Part shown: in pieces, positions 49,457 through 58,538 of the stretch | Numbering within the stretch: the stretch's first letter is position 1 | Layout: each line of letters begins with the position of its first letter | Source of the DNA: SZUA-254 sp964596065 | Lineage (GTDB): Bacteria; Bacteroidota; Ignavibacteria; UBA10030; SZUA-254 | Assembly (NCBI GenBank): GCA_964596065.1 | Contig: CAZQSM010000001.1 | Location: 124,001 to 188,000, forward strand | Reading direction: 5' to 3' | DNA: 64,000 nt | Position numbers and translations under genes: made by a program | The notes under the pieces: model-generated | What the model saw: the letters and a program-made list of their open reading frames with translations, nothing else | What the model was told of the DNA's origin: nothing | Databases searched by the model: none

Positions 49457-50275
49457 ATGCTCGATTTTCTGTCGGAATCGTTCGTCCTCAACGCGATCCA
49501 GGTGAGCCTGGTGATGGGACTCTTCCTGTCATACCTCGGCGTCCATGTCGTGCGGAGGGGGATCGTCTTCGTCGACCTGGCCCTGGGCCAGATTTCGATG
49601 CTGGGCATCGCGCTCGCAAACTATTTCGAGTATGACGCCACGATGTTCTCCCTCGCCTTCACGATGGTGGCCGCCTTCTTCCTCTCGCTGATCGAAATCA
49701 GGGATAAACGACTCAAGCCTGAAGCGGTGATCGGCATCATCTACGCGGTGGCGTCAGCGGCGACCGTCTTGCTGATCGCCAAATCGCCGCACGGCGACTC
49801 CGACATCAGCGAGGTGCTCTTCGGCAGCCTGTTTACTGTCAGCCCCGGTAGCCTGCTGCGGATGGGCCTCCTCTTCGGGGGGCTGGGTGTCGTCCACCTG
49901 CTGTTCCGGAGGAAGTTTTTCGAACTGACGGAGGCGGCCGAGGAGGACGCCTCGCAGCCTCCGGGCGTGTTCAAAGTGTGGAATTTCCTGTTTTTCCTGT
50001 CGATCGGAGTGGCGATCGTGTTCGCGGTGCGCGCCGGCGGGGTGATTCCGGTCTTCTCCTACCTGATCATCCCCCCGGTGTCGGCGATCCTTGTGGCGAA
50101 ATCAAGGGGGGGGGTGGTGGCGATCGCGATGGCGGTCAGCGCCCTCGGGTCCGTGGCGGGGATCCTGTTCGCGCTGCAGTTCGACTTTCCGGCAGGGTCA
50201 TCGATCGTGGCGATGCTCGGCGCATTGTTCCTCGGTTTCTCGATCATCAGGCTGCTGTTCCGCCTCGGAAAATGA
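49457..50275 (+). CDS. Metal ABC transporter permease (ZnuB-like)
   Basis: 272 residues with eight or nine helices. ABC-3 family features are SYLGVHVVRRGIVFVDLALGQISMLGIAL (about 20-48), the coupling region after DKRLKPEAVIGIIYAVASA, and FAVRAGGVIPVFSYLIIPPVSAILV. An insertion (LTEAAEEDASQPPGVFK) faces the cytoplasm. No ATPase gene lies upstream or downstream, unlike the usual three-gene operon. Confidence 0.9.
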   Translation: MLDFLSESFVLNAIQVSLVMGLFLSYLGVHVVRRGIVFVDLALGQISMLGIALANYFEYDATMFSLAFTMVAAFFLSLIEIRDKRLKPEAVIGIIYAVASAATVLLIAKSPHGDSDISEVLFGSLFTVSPGSLLRMGLLFGGLGVVHLLFRRKFFELTEAAEEDASQPPGVFKVWNFLFFLSIGVAIVFAVRAGGVIPVFSYLIIPPVSAILVAKSRGGVVAIAMAVSALGSVAGILFALQFDFPAGSSIVAMLGALFLGFSIIRLLFRLGK

Positions 50276-50296
50276 TCGCGGGTCGGGCGGCCTGCG

Positions 50297-50842
50297 CTAT
50301 CCCTTGCTTACCTTTCCCTCCCGGTGATCGCCCCGGAGCGCATTCCCCTGGACAAGGATCCCCGTAAACAGCAGCCCGATGAAGAGCGCCTGTCCGGCGG
50401 GCCCGCCGAGTCCGCTCTGGTGGGCGATCAGGGCGGCGCCGGTCAGCGACGTCACGACGATGAGCGCCCAGTCGAGGAGCAGCAGGAACAGGAGCGCGCC
50501 GACTGTCCCGCCGAGAATGAAGATGAGGACCGGCGACCCGATGGCGGAAATGGGAATCGCCTCATTGACGTAAAGGAGCAGCACCCCGCCCCCGCAGAAC
50601 CCCCCGAAGATCCACGCCGCCTTATGCAGGGCGAACGCCAGGAGCGAACCAACCACCCCGAGGAGCAGCGCCACGAGCAGCGATCTCCAATCATGGGTGA
50701 TCCCGATGAATGACGTGATCAGGTAGAGGCCGCCGAGGAACCCGAGGATGCCGATGGAGATCAGGTAGGCCCGCCTCCCGAGGAACACGAGGATCAGCCC
50801 GATGACCAGGAGGAGCGCGTTCAGCTTTTCGGGGAAGACCAC
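50297..50842 (-). CDS. Multi-pass membrane protein, DUF4203-like
   Basis: 181 residues from GTG 50842 (V-V-F-P-E-K-L-N), with six or seven hydrophobic helices rich in Gly and Leu (LISIGILGFLGGLYLI, VLIFILGGTVGALLFLLLLDW). The pattern resembles DUF4203/TMEM198-like proteins. Function is unknown. A start at 50956 would overlap the MBL gene by 53 bases and add a Ser/Pro-rich stretch, so I prefer the shorter form. Confidence 0.65.
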   Translation of the reverse strand: MVFPEKLNALLLVIGLILVFLGRRAYLISIGILGFLGGLYLITSFIGITHDWRSLLVALLLGVVGSLLAFALHKAAWIFGGFCGGGVLLLYVNEAIPISAIGSPVLIFILGGTVGALLFLLLLDWALIVVTSLTGAALIAHQSGLGGPAGQALFIGLLFTGILVQGNALRGDHREGKVSKG

Positions 50843-50903
50843 GGGCGGGTCGCCGGATGATGAGCCTGGTCCGGTGGAGGAATCGCGGATCCGGGGACCC
50901 GGT

Positions 50904-51626
50904 TCAATCGAACTCCGCGGGCGAGCCCGGGACGAGTTCCGCCACAATCCCGCCATCCTCCGCGGGAAGGTGGGCTGTGAGCTCCGCGGGGGTGCCGATC
51001 AGCGCGGGGAAGGTACCATAGTGCATTCCGATCACCCGACGGGGCTGAAGAAATCCGACCGCGAGCGCCGCCTCCCGCGGACCCATGGTGTAGATCCCGC
51101 CGATCGGGAGAATCGCGATGTCCGGACGATGCAACTCCCGGATCAGCCGCATATCGCCGAAGAGATCGGTGTCGCCCGCGTGGTAGACACGCGGATGGCC
51201 CGGGAAGGAGATGACAAACCCCGCGGCATCTCCGCCCGGCTGCAGCTTTCCCGCCCCGCCGGCGTCGATGTCGGAACTGTGGACGGCGTGGGTCATCGTC
51301 ACGCTGATGTCGCCGAGGCGGAGGGTACCCCCCTTGTTCATCCCTGTGGCTTTCGCCACGCCGAGGGAAGTCAGATAGAGACTGACCTCGTGGATCGCGA
51401 CGACCGGGATCCCGAACGCGCCGGCGATCCCGACGGCATTGCCGATATGGTCGCCGTGACCATGGGTGACGAGGATGGCATCCGGCCTGGGAACGTCACC
51501 GGGCCTGACGGGGGATTTCGGATTGTCGATCCAGGGGTCGACGAGGACGGACCGACCCTCACTGTCGCGGATGAGGAACGCGGAGTGCCCGTACCAGGTG
51601 ATCGAGAGCGGTTTCAGTTGTTCCAT
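50904..51626 (-). CDS. MBL-fold metal-dependent hydrolase, UPF0173-like
   Basis: 240 residues. Metallo-beta-lactamase fold with THGHGDHIGN (about 54-63) supplying most metal ligands, H-A-V-H, AGDTDLFGDM and the late His in IGMHYGTF. YGHSAFLI at the start is typical of UPF0173. The substrate is unknown. The membrane-protein gene follows on the same strand. Confidence 0.88.
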   Translation of the reverse strand: MEQLKPLSITWYGHSAFLIRDSEGRSVLVDPWIDNPKSPVRPGDVPRPDAILVTHGHGDHIGNAVGIAGAFGIPVVAIHEVSLYLTSLGVAKATGMNKGGTLRLGDISVTMTHAVHSSDIDAGGAGKLQPGGDAAGFVISFPGHPRVYHAGDTDLFGDMRLIRELHRPDIAILPIGGIYTMGPREAALAVGFLQPRRVIGMHYGTFPALIGTPAELTAHLPAEDGGIVAELVPGSPAEFD

Positions 51627-51680
51627 CGTCGGGGGAAAAGATACTAAACGCCGATCCGAATTTCAACCGGAGGGCGCGGG

Positions 51681-52058
51681 TTAAAAATCACCCTCGACGC
51701 TGATATTTCCGACCAGGCCCGAATCGTTGACGACAGCCGAAACCGTGCCGTAGCCCCGTTTCGAGTGCCCGACGAGGAGTATTTTTGTTGATGAGATGAC
51801 CGCGAAAATCCGGCCCGCGTCGAGGTTTGTCAGGTTGTCGGGAATGGTATATCCGATATACTCGCCGCCCCCCCCTCCCATCGATTTTGGCTTCATCCGG
51901 AATGTCGAGGCCGAGGCGCCGATATTCTGCATTGCCAGGAGAAAATCGTCCTTCTGCGACGCGCGGTGGGCGTCCATGAAGAGGCCAAATCCCACCCAGA
52001 TCGTGAGTGTGATCACGATGACAGCGATGATGAAGAGTATGGCCTGATGTTCACTCAT
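51681..52058 (-). CDS. Hypothetical single-pass membrane protein, pseudopilin-like
   Basis: 125 residues. One N-terminal helix (about 6-28) without a clear signal or prepilin cleavage site, then a soluble beta-rich part with a GGGGG loop (about 61-65) and GYTIPDNLTNLDAGRIFAVISS. The overall plan resembles a minor pilin or pseudopilin. No family is recognised and no pilus genes are nearby. Confidence 0.6.
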   Translation of the reverse strand: MSEHQAILFIIAVIVITLTIWVGFGLFMDAHRASQKDDFLLAMQNIGASASTFRMKPKSMGGGGGEYIGYTIPDNLTNLDAGRIFAVISSTKILLVGHSKRGYGTVSAVVNDSGLVGNISVEGDF

Positions 52059-52196
52059 TCCGAAAAAGGGTTACTACCACTGAACGGGCGGGGTACCGTC
52101 GACGATAAATAACGAAATTATTGGGGTGATTGATGTGAGGAGCGTCAAGCCACTGCGTGCGAAACGTACCCTTGTCACACCCGACGTGTGAAATAC

Positions 52197-52226
52197 TTGT
52201 AAATTTGGGGAGTACGAGGTATATTC
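52197..52226 (+). promoter_or_regulatory. Promoter of the orphan receiver gene
   Basis: TTG (52197-52199), exactly 20 bases, then TATATTC (52220-52226), about 40 bases before the ATG at 52274. The rest of the 215-base intergenic stretch shared with the minus-strand gene shows nothing else I can name. Confidence 0.65.
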
Positions 52227-52273
52227 AATGAGTATCGTCCCTGTTGAATGTACGGTTTTTTCACTGATAATCA

Positions 52274-52747
52274 ATGAATATTTTGTTGGTCGATGACGAA
52301 CCGCACTACCTGATGCTGCTCGGAGACTATCTCCGCAATCAGGGGTGGACGGTGCTGACGGCCGAAAACGGGGAGGACGCCCTGCATACGTTGCGTCAAC
52401 ATCCCGTCGGGGTCGTCATATCCGACATCTACATGCCGATCCTCAATGGAATCGATTTCGAAAAGGCCATGAGGAACATACCCGGATGTGAGAAAACTCC
52501 GTTCATTTTCGTCTCGGCGTACGCGGATTCATCCACACTGGCGACGCTCGATCTGTCGGATAACGTGAAATTCCTCAGTAAGAGCGTCTCTCCCCTGAAA
52601 TTGAAGGAATGGATAACTTTCCTGACGACCCCGCTCCAGAACCGGGGAAAGCATCCCGGCGAGGAAACGATCTCCGGCCCGACTCCACGCTCCGCCAGGG
52701 GCGGCACTCGCGATCCCCGCGACGTCCGACCTCAAAAACGGCGATAG
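52274..52747 (+). CDS. Orphan response-regulator receiver protein
   Basis: 157 residues. Receiver domain 1-120 with the acidic pair in LLVDDEPHYL, phosphorylated Asp in VVISDIYMP (about residue 53) and conserved Lys in FLSKSVSP. The remaining 35 residues are polar and look disordered; there is no output domain. No histidine kinase is nearby. Confidence 0.88.
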   Translation: MNILLVDDEPHYLMLLGDYLRNQGWTVLTAENGEDALHTLRQHPVGVVISDIYMPILNGIDFEKAMRNIPGCEKTPFIFVSAYADSSTLATLDLSDNVKFLSKSVSPLKLKEWITFLTTPLQNRGKHPGEETISGPTPRSARGGTRDPRDVRPQKRR

Positions 52748-52934
52748 CCGGGGGACCCTTCCGCGACCGGCCATCACACCGCGGTTCTCGTTTTACCCCA
52801 TTTTTCAGATCGATTCGACGGATTTACCTCCACCTCTTGCCTCGCATCACATCTCCCGGACCGCGCATTCCTATCTTTACAGTGTAGCGTCACCACCCGG
52901 GGCCGGGTGGAAACAACATATAATCCGTATCTTC

Positions 52935-54539
52935 ATGCCTTACGTCAGACAGGTCGAAAATCTATCCCGGGTGACCTTTGCCGTCCCCCCCTCCATCATC
53001 GACAGGGGGATCCTCACGCCTGACGCGCTCGAATTCCTCACCCTCCTCCACACAAGGTTTGAGGATCGGAGGCGAAAACTCATCGCCCGCCGATCGCTCG
53101 TGCAGCGCGAGATCGACATGGGGATCCTGCCGGAGTTCAACGATTCGACGCGCAATATCAGGGAGCGGATCTGGAGGGTCCGCTCGGTCCCGGCGGACCT
53201 GATCGACCGTCGCGTGGAAATCATGAGCCCCGCCGGGAACGCGGGGATGATGCTCAACGCGCTGAATTCCGGGGCGAACGTGGTCGTGGGGGATCTCGAG
53301 GATTCCCAATCCCCGACCTGGTTGAATATGCTCGAAGGCCAGCGGAACCTCCGTGACGCGGTCCGGCTGGAGATGACCTGCATAACGCCCGAAGGACGGA
53401 TCTCCCCCGCCGGCCGAACGTCGCCGGCGTTGATGGTCCGCCCGCGCGGCTGGCACCTCGTCGAGAAACATTGCTCGGTCGATGGAGAACCGATCTCCGC
53501 ATCGTTGTTCGATTTCGGGCTCTTCATGTTCCACAACGCCCGCACCCTGGCCGACCGGGGCACCGGCGCCTATTTTTATCTCCCCAAGGTCGAGAACCGC
53601 TTCGAAGCGGCCCTCTGGAACGAGGTCTTCGCATTCTCCGAGGAATACCTCATCCTCCCCGCTTCCACTGTGCGCGCCACCGTCCTCATCGAATCCGTCC
53701 CTGCCGCTTTCGAGATGGACGAAATCCTTTATGAACTCCGCGACCGGTCGGCCGGGCTCAACGCCGGCCGATGGGATTACATTTTCAGTTTCATAAAGGT
53801 GTTCCGGAACCACCCGGCATATATCATGCCCGACAGGCGGTCGCTCTCGGTCGGGTGCGCGTTCCTCGAGGCGTGCTGTACGCTTCTGATCCAGACCTGC
53901 CATCGCCGCGGAGCCCACGCGATCGCGGGGATGTCCGCGCATGCCGGGGCGCAGGGGGACCCGGCCGCGACCGGTGCGGGATTGGACGGGTTCCGGCTGG
54001 AAAAGGCCCGCGAGGCCGCCGCCGGGTACGACGGGACGTGGGTCGGGCGTCCCGACCTCGTCCCGACTGCAAGGTGTGCATTCGACGACCGCCTCCGGTC
54101 TCCAAACCAGCTGGGAGCGATGAGGTTCGATGTCTCCGTCGGACGCGATGACCTTCTGGCAGTCCCGGAAGGGACGGTGTCCGAAGCCGCGATCCGGGCC
54201 AATGTCGGTACCGGTATCCGGTACCTCGAAGCGTGGCTCACCGGTATCGGGACCATCACCCCGGATCACGAAATGGAAGACACCGCGACGGCGGAAGTCT
54301 GCCGGGCCCAACTCTGGCAGTGGCTCCGTCACGGTGTCCCGATGGAGGACGGGAACCTCCTCACGCCCTCGAGGTTCAGAAAATACTTTGCGGAGGAGCT
54401 GGATAAAATAACGTTGGCTGTCGGCCCCGAGCGATACCGGCGGGGTCAGTTCGAGCTGGCCTCGAGACTCTTCTTCAATCTGGCGCATGAATCGGATTTC
54501 ACCCCATTTCTGACCCTCAGGGCTTACCAGTATCTCTGA
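52935..54539 (+). CDS. aceB: Malate synthase A
   Basis: 534 residues, the normal size of malate synthase A. Condenses glyoxylate with acetyl-CoA in the glyoxylate shunt. Motifs: VVVGDLEDSQSPTW (about 116-129), MVRPRGWHLVEKH (about 167-179, catalytic Arg), LNAGRWDYIFSF (about 275-286) and H-E-M-E-D-T-A-T-A-E (about 447-456, catalytic Asp). A TATCTTC directly before the ATG resembles a -7 element but has no -33 partner. Isocitrate lyase is not in the window. Confidence 0.95.
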   Translation: MPYVRQVENLSRVTFAVPPSIIDRGILTPDALEFLTLLHTRFEDRRRKLIARRSLVQREIDMGILPEFNDSTRNIRERIWRVRSVPADLIDRRVEIMSPAGNAGMMLNALNSGANVVVGDLEDSQSPTWLNMLEGQRNLRDAVRLEMTCITPEGRISPAGRTSPALMVRPRGWHLVEKHCSVDGEPISASLFDFGLFMFHNARTLADRGTGAYFYLPKVENRFEAALWNEVFAFSEEYLILPASTVRATVLIESVPAAFEMDEILYELRDRSAGLNAGRWDYIFSFIKVFRNHPAYIMPDRRSLSVGCAFLEACCTLLIQTCHRRGAHAIAGMSAHAGAQGDPAATGAGLDGFRLEKAREAAAGYDGTWVGRPDLVPTARCAFDDRLRSPNQLGAMRFDVSVGRDDLLAVPEGTVSEAAIRANVGTGIRYLEAWLTGIGTITPDHEMEDTATAEVCRAQLWQWLRHGVPMEDGNLLTPSRFRKYFAEELDKITLAVGPERYRRGQFELASRLFFNLAHESDFTPFLTLRAYQYL

Positions 54540-54575
54540 CGGCCCCACCCTCCCCCCTCACCCCGGTATTCCCGC

Positions 54576-54605
54576 TTTTAAATTTACGCGCAAGTTCGTA
54601 TATTG
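54576..54605 (+). promoter_or_regulatory. Promoter of the peroxiredoxin gene
   Basis: TTT (54576-54578), 20 bases, then TATATTG (54599-54605). The first base of the -33 element fits and the spacing is exact, so it is a near match. Confidence 0.5.
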
Positions 54606-54629
54606 CCCCGAACCCAGCCGAGGCATCGA

Positions 54630-55193
54630 ATGCGATCACCGTTCCTCCTGATTCTCCTGGTCGGCCTCTTCCCGGTCTGCTCCGCGGCCCAGGGAACGAC
54701 ATACCCGCCCCTTGCTGTCGGGACCCAGGCTCCCGATTTTTCCCTGCCGTTCGCGACCAGAGACTCCATCGGGTCCGGGGAGCTCACACTGTCCGCATTC
54801 CGCGACCAGCGGATCGTCGTGCTGCTTTTCTTTCCCGCCGCCTGGAGTGGCGGCTGCACGAAGGAAGTGTGCACCTTTCGGGACAATTATTCGGCGCTCG
54901 ACAGCCTCGACGCCGTGATCCTCGCCGTCAGCGGTGACTATACCTATTCACAACATGAGTGGGCAAAATACCACAACCTGCCTTTCACACTTCTGTCGGA
55001 CCATCGGCATCGGGTCTCCGCCGTCTACCACAGTTACAATGAAACGTCGGGCTACAATAAGCGGTCGGCCTTCGTGGTCGATAAACAGGGGAACATCGGC
55101 TATATCGACCTCACGTATTCCACCCGGGACCTCGCTTCCTTCGAAAAGCTGAGGGACGCCGTCAACCTCGTCAAGGCCTCGGAACAACAATAA
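54630..55193 (+). CDS. Secreted peroxiredoxin, BCP/PrxQ type
   Basis: 187 residues from MRSPFLLILLVG, with a signal peptide cleaved near C-S-A-A-Q-G. Thioredoxin fold with the peroxidatic motif G-G-C-T-K-E-V-C (two Cys five apart), the PrxQ arrangement. The usual P-x-x-x-T-x-x-C is changed to A-A-W-S-G-G-C, so the Pro/Thr pair that activates the Cys is missing and peroxidase activity is uncertain. The start was chosen inside a longer frame because the promoter -7 element covers the upstream alternative. Confidence 0.82.
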   Translation: MRSPFLLILLVGLFPVCSAAQGTTYPPLAVGTQAPDFSLPFATRDSIGSGELTLSAFRDQRIVVLLFFPAAWSGGCTKEVCTFRDNYSALDSLDAVILAVSGDYTYSQHEWAKYHNLPFTLLSDHRHRVSAVYHSYNETSGYNKRSAFVVDKQGNIGYIDLTYSTRDLASFEKLRDAVNLVKASEQQ

Positions 55194-55210
55194 TCATTTC
55201 CTCCAATCGC

Positions 55211-56254
55211 ATGAAAATTCGATTTTATATACCCGTATTTCTGATTTTAGTCGTCGCAATCCCGGGAATATCGCAGTCAGTTTCACTCACCTTGCCGGGC
55301 GAGAGGCACCTGGCCAACATCAGGCAGATCACATTCGGCGGGGAAAACGCGGAAGCATACCTCTCGTTTTCCGGCGACCGGCTGATCTTCCAGTCCACGA
55401 GGGATTCGTTCGAATGCGACCAGATATTCTCGATGGACCTCGCGGGGAACGGCGTTCAACTCCGCAGCACGGGAGAGGGCAGGACGACATGCGCCTATTT
55501 CCTCCCCGGGGACAGCACCTTTATCTATTCATCCACGCACGGAGTCGGCGCTCCCTGTCCCGGGAAACCAGATTATTCAAAAGGGTATGTCTGGCCCATC
55601 TATTCGGGTTACGATATTTACGTCAACGGATTTGGAGAAACGGCGCCAAGGATCCTCAACGGCTCGGCCGGGTATGACGCCGAGGCGACGGTTTCCCCGA
55701 AGGGCGACAGGATCGTTTTCACCTCCACGCGCGACGGGGACCTCGAACTCTACTCGATGAAGATCGACGGCTCGGATGTCGTCAGACTGACGCACGAATT
55801 AGGATACGACGGGGGTGCGTTCTACTCCGCCGACGGCAGGATGATCGTGTATCGTGCCCACCATCCCGCCGATTCAGCGGGCCGGGCGGATTTCACCGAA
55901 CTCCTGCGGGCAGGCCTCGTCCGTCCGTCGGTCATGGAGTTGTTCGTGATGAACTCGGACGGGAGCGGCAAGCGGCAGATCACCAGTTTCAACGCGGCCA
56001 GTTTCGCCCCCTATTTCCACCCCGATGGCAGGCGCATCGTCTTTGCCTCGAATATGAAGGACCCGAAAGGGAGGGATTTCGACATCTTCATGATCAACGC
56101 CGATGGTACCGGGCTGGAGCAGGTCACCTTCAATGACACCTTCGACGGATTCCCGGTTTTTTCAGCGGACGGCAGGAAATTGATCTTCTCCTCGAATCGA
56201 AATGCCAGGGTGCGCGGGGAAACGAACGTGTTCACGGCCGATTGGGTTCCGTGA
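55211..56254 (+). CDS. Secreted TolB-like beta-propeller protein
   Basis: 347 residues with a signal peptide (to about 22). Five or six WD40-like/PD40 blades of the form F-S-x-D-G-x-x-I-x-F-x-S, such as YLSFSGDRLIFQSTRDS, VSPKGDRIVFTSTRDGD, YSADGRMIVYRAH, FHPDGRRIVFASN and FSADGRKLIFSSNRN. It is probably a periplasmic or surface protein binding peptides or protein partners. No catalytic domain is present. It lies 17 bases after the peroxiredoxin. Confidence 0.88.
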   Translation: MKIRFYIPVFLILVVAIPGISQSVSLTLPGERHLANIRQITFGGENAEAYLSFSGDRLIFQSTRDSFECDQIFSMDLAGNGVQLRSTGEGRTTCAYFLPGDSTFIYSSTHGVGAPCPGKPDYSKGYVWPIYSGYDIYVNGFGETAPRILNGSAGYDAEATVSPKGDRIVFTSTRDGDLELYSMKIDGSDVVRLTHELGYDGGAFYSADGRMIVYRAHHPADSAGRADFTELLRAGLVRPSVMELFVMNSDGSGKRQITSFNAASFAPYFHPDGRRIVFASNMKDPKGRDFDIFMINADGTGLEQVTFNDTFDGFPVFSADGRKLIFSSNRNARVRGETNVFTADWVP

Positions 56255-56335
56255 GGCGATGCGGCAGGCAAACGACGCTAATTCCATTCCGACAATACGC
56301 TACCTCAACCATTGAAATCAATATATCGGACGACG

Positions 56336-58135
56336 ATGAAACGATCAGTCACGATTTTTATCCTCTCATCACTCCTTCTCGGCGGGTGCGGCGGGTCCGC
56401 ATACAGGACGGGCAATCCGTCAATTACGCCGGAGGAATTGAAAGAACATGTGCGGTACCTCGCATCCGACTCCCTCCAGGGACGCCGCGCCGGCACAGCC
56501 GGAAACGTCGCCGCCGCGGAATACGTCGCCTCCAGGCTGAATGAATACGGCCTCAAACCCGCCGGTGACGCGGGGTCGTTCTTCCAACGGTTCCCGTTCG
56601 TGTCAGGGGCAAAACCCGGCAGTAAGAATTCCCTTGCCATCACGCAGGGGGGGAGCAGCCGATCGTACGTGTATGACGAAACGTTCAGGACGCTCGCGTT
56701 TTCGAGCGACACAGCCTTGACGGGGGGGCTCGCGTTCGCGGGCTACGGCATCACCGATACGGCTCAGAAATACGACGATTACGCCGGCCTCGACGTCAGG
56801 GGGAAGATCGTCTTCGTGTTGAGATTTTCCCCGAAGGGTGACGACCCTCACTCGCCGTTCGTCCTCCATTCCTCGTTGAGGGCCAAGACGTTCAACGCGA
56901 GGGAACATGGCGCCACGGGGGTGATCTTCGTGACCGGCCCCCTCGACGCCGAGAAGCCGGAGCTCGCCTCCTTCTCGTTCGACCAGGGTGTCACCTCTTC
57001 GGGCGTCCCGGTCTTGTCGCTCACCTGGGCGGAGCTCGATTCCCTCTTCAAGGGGGAGGGCCGCTCGCTCAGGGAGGTCCAGGAACGGATCAACGCCGCC
57101 CAGGTTCCGGCCTCGTTTCCGATGACCGCCACGGCCACGCTGGAAACGAGCATCCTGAAGATCCAGGATGAATCGTCGAATGTCCTCGGCGTCATCACCG
57201 GATCGGATCCGGCCCTCCGGGATGAATATATCGTCATCGGAGCACATTTCGACCACCTGGGCATGGGCGGGCAGGGCTCGCTCACCCCCGATACGGTGGC
57301 GGTCCATCACGGCGCGGATGACAACGCCTCCGGCACGGCCGGACTGCTCGAACTCGCCGAAGCGCTTTCATCGACCGGGGGAACCCTCCGGCGGAGCATC
57401 CTCATCGCCGGATTCTCGGGAGAGGAATCGGGACTGCTCGGTTCGAATTATTTCGTCAACCATCCGACGATTCCCCTCAGATCGATGCGGACGATGATCA
57501 ACATGGACATGATCGGCCGGATCCGGGACAAGCAACTGGTGGTGGAAGGCGTCGGGACCTCGCCCGGGTTCGATTCGCTTCTGAAGCGGCTCAACGCCGA
57601 CACGCTCTTCGCCCTGACGCTCAAACCCGATGGCTTCGGACCGAGCGACCACGCCGCCTTCTACGGAAAGGAGATCCCGGTCCTCTTTTTCTTCACCAAC
57701 ATGCACAGCGACTACCACAAACCGTCGGACACGTGGGAGAAGATCAATTACGAGGGGGAGGCGGGGGTGGTCCGCTTCGTGTTGAATATCGTCCGTGAAC
57801 TCGACGCCGCCGCCCAGGCCCCGTCGTTTGTCAGGGTCGCGTCGCAGGCCCAGCAGGGCGACCGTCGCCCGATGCGTGTCTCGACGGGCGCGATCCCGGA
57901 TTATGCCTACGACGGGGCAGGGCTGAAGCTCTCCGGGGTCCGGGCGGACAGCCCGGCCGAGAAGGCCGGACTACTCGCGGGTGACGTGATCGTGAAATTC
58001 AAGGACAAGGCCGTCACCAACATCTACGATTACATGTACATCCTGCAGGAGCTTTCGCCGGGGGAGGCGGTCGAGGTCCAGGTGAAGCGCGGGGAGAGCG
58101 TTGTCATGCTGACCGTGACGGTGGCGGGACGCTAG
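56336..58135 (+). CDS. M28-family zinc aminopeptidase lipoprotein with PDZ domain
   Basis: 599 residues. Lipobox L-L-G-G-C at about residue 17. A protease-associated domain (about 120-240) sits inside the M28 catalytic domain, whose zinc ligands appear in GAHFDHLG, HGADDNASGTAGLLELAE and GFSGEESGLLGS, NMDMIGR and the late His in FFTNMHSDYHKPSDTW. A C-terminal PDZ domain (about 510-598, SGVRADSPAEKAGLLAGDVIVKF) follows. Predicted envelope exopeptidase. ATG 56336 is preferred over 56312 because it puts the signal sequence at the N-terminus. Confidence 0.92.
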   Translation: MKRSVTIFILSSLLLGGCGGSAYRTGNPSITPEELKEHVRYLASDSLQGRRAGTAGNVAAAEYVASRLNEYGLKPAGDAGSFFQRFPFVSGAKPGSKNSLAITQGGSSRSYVYDETFRTLAFSSDTALTGGLAFAGYGITDTAQKYDDYAGLDVRGKIVFVLRFSPKGDDPHSPFVLHSSLRAKTFNAREHGATGVIFVTGPLDAEKPELASFSFDQGVTSSGVPVLSLTWAELDSLFKGEGRSLREVQERINAAQVPASFPMTATATLETSILKIQDESSNVLGVITGSDPALRDEYIVIGAHFDHLGMGGQGSLTPDTVAVHHGADDNASGTAGLLELAEALSSTGGTLRRSILIAGFSGEESGLLGSNYFVNHPTIPLRSMRTMINMDMIGRIRDKQLVVEGVGTSPGFDSLLKRLNADTLFALTLKPDGFGPSDHAAFYGKEIPVLFFFTNMHSDYHKPSDTWEKINYEGEAGVVRFVLNIVRELDAAAQAPSFVRVASQAQQGDRRPMRVSTGAIPDYAYDGAGLKLSGVRADSPAEKAGLLAGDVIVKFKDKAVTNIYDYMYILQELSPGEAVEVQVKRGESVVMLTVTVAGR

Positions 58136-58136
58136 T

Positions 58137-58155
58137 TTCCCCGGCTGGCGGGGAA
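58137..58155. terminator. Hairpin between convergent M28 and receiver genes
   Basis: TTCCCCG, a 5-base loop, then CGGGGAA, one base after the M28 stop and 8 bases from the end of the receiver gene. There is no T tract. Probably a bidirectional terminator. Confidence 0.6.
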
Positions 58156-58163
58156 CGGGTAGA

Positions 58164-58538
58164 TCAGGGTCGGCTTCGCTCCCTGACGAGGGTGATCAAC
58201 TCCTCGAGGTCGAACGGCTTCGTGATGTAGTCGACGGAACCCATCCGTCTCACCCGGTCGATCGCGGTCTGGTCGTTATACGCCGTCATGAAAATGAACG
58301 GCGTTTCCCGCCCGGCGTCGGTGCCCCTGACTGACTCGAAAAAGGTGATCCCGTCCATCCCGAGGAGCTTGACGTCCGTGACGACGATGTGCGGGGGGAA
58401 ACTCCTGAACATGTCGATCGCGGCCTCGGCGGAACCGGTCGACCGGACGCGGTACCCCTCCCCTTCAAAGAGCATGGCGAGGGTCTCACGCTGCTGCGGC
58501 TCATCTTCCACGATGAGCAGGTTTGTGGTATCCGCCAT
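58164..58538 (-). CDS. Single-domain response regulator
   Basis: 124 residues, only a receiver domain. Acidic pair in LIVEDEPQQRE, phosphorylated Asp in VVTDVKLLGMDG (about residue 55) and Lys in ITKPFDLEEL (about 106). The start codon overlaps the hemerythrin stop (TGATG), so the two proteins are made together. No kinase gene is present. Confidence 0.9.
   Translation of the reverse strand: MADTTNLLIVEDEPQQRETLAMLFEGEGYRVRSTGSAEAAIDMFRSFPPHIVVTDVKLLGMDGITFFESVRGTDAGRETPFIFMTAYNDQTAIDRVRRMGSVDYITKPFDLEELITLVRERSRP

Noticed and set aside
52868..52933. Two TATCTT elements before aceB as promoters
   Set aside because: No TTG at 19-21 bases upstream of either; kept only as a remark.
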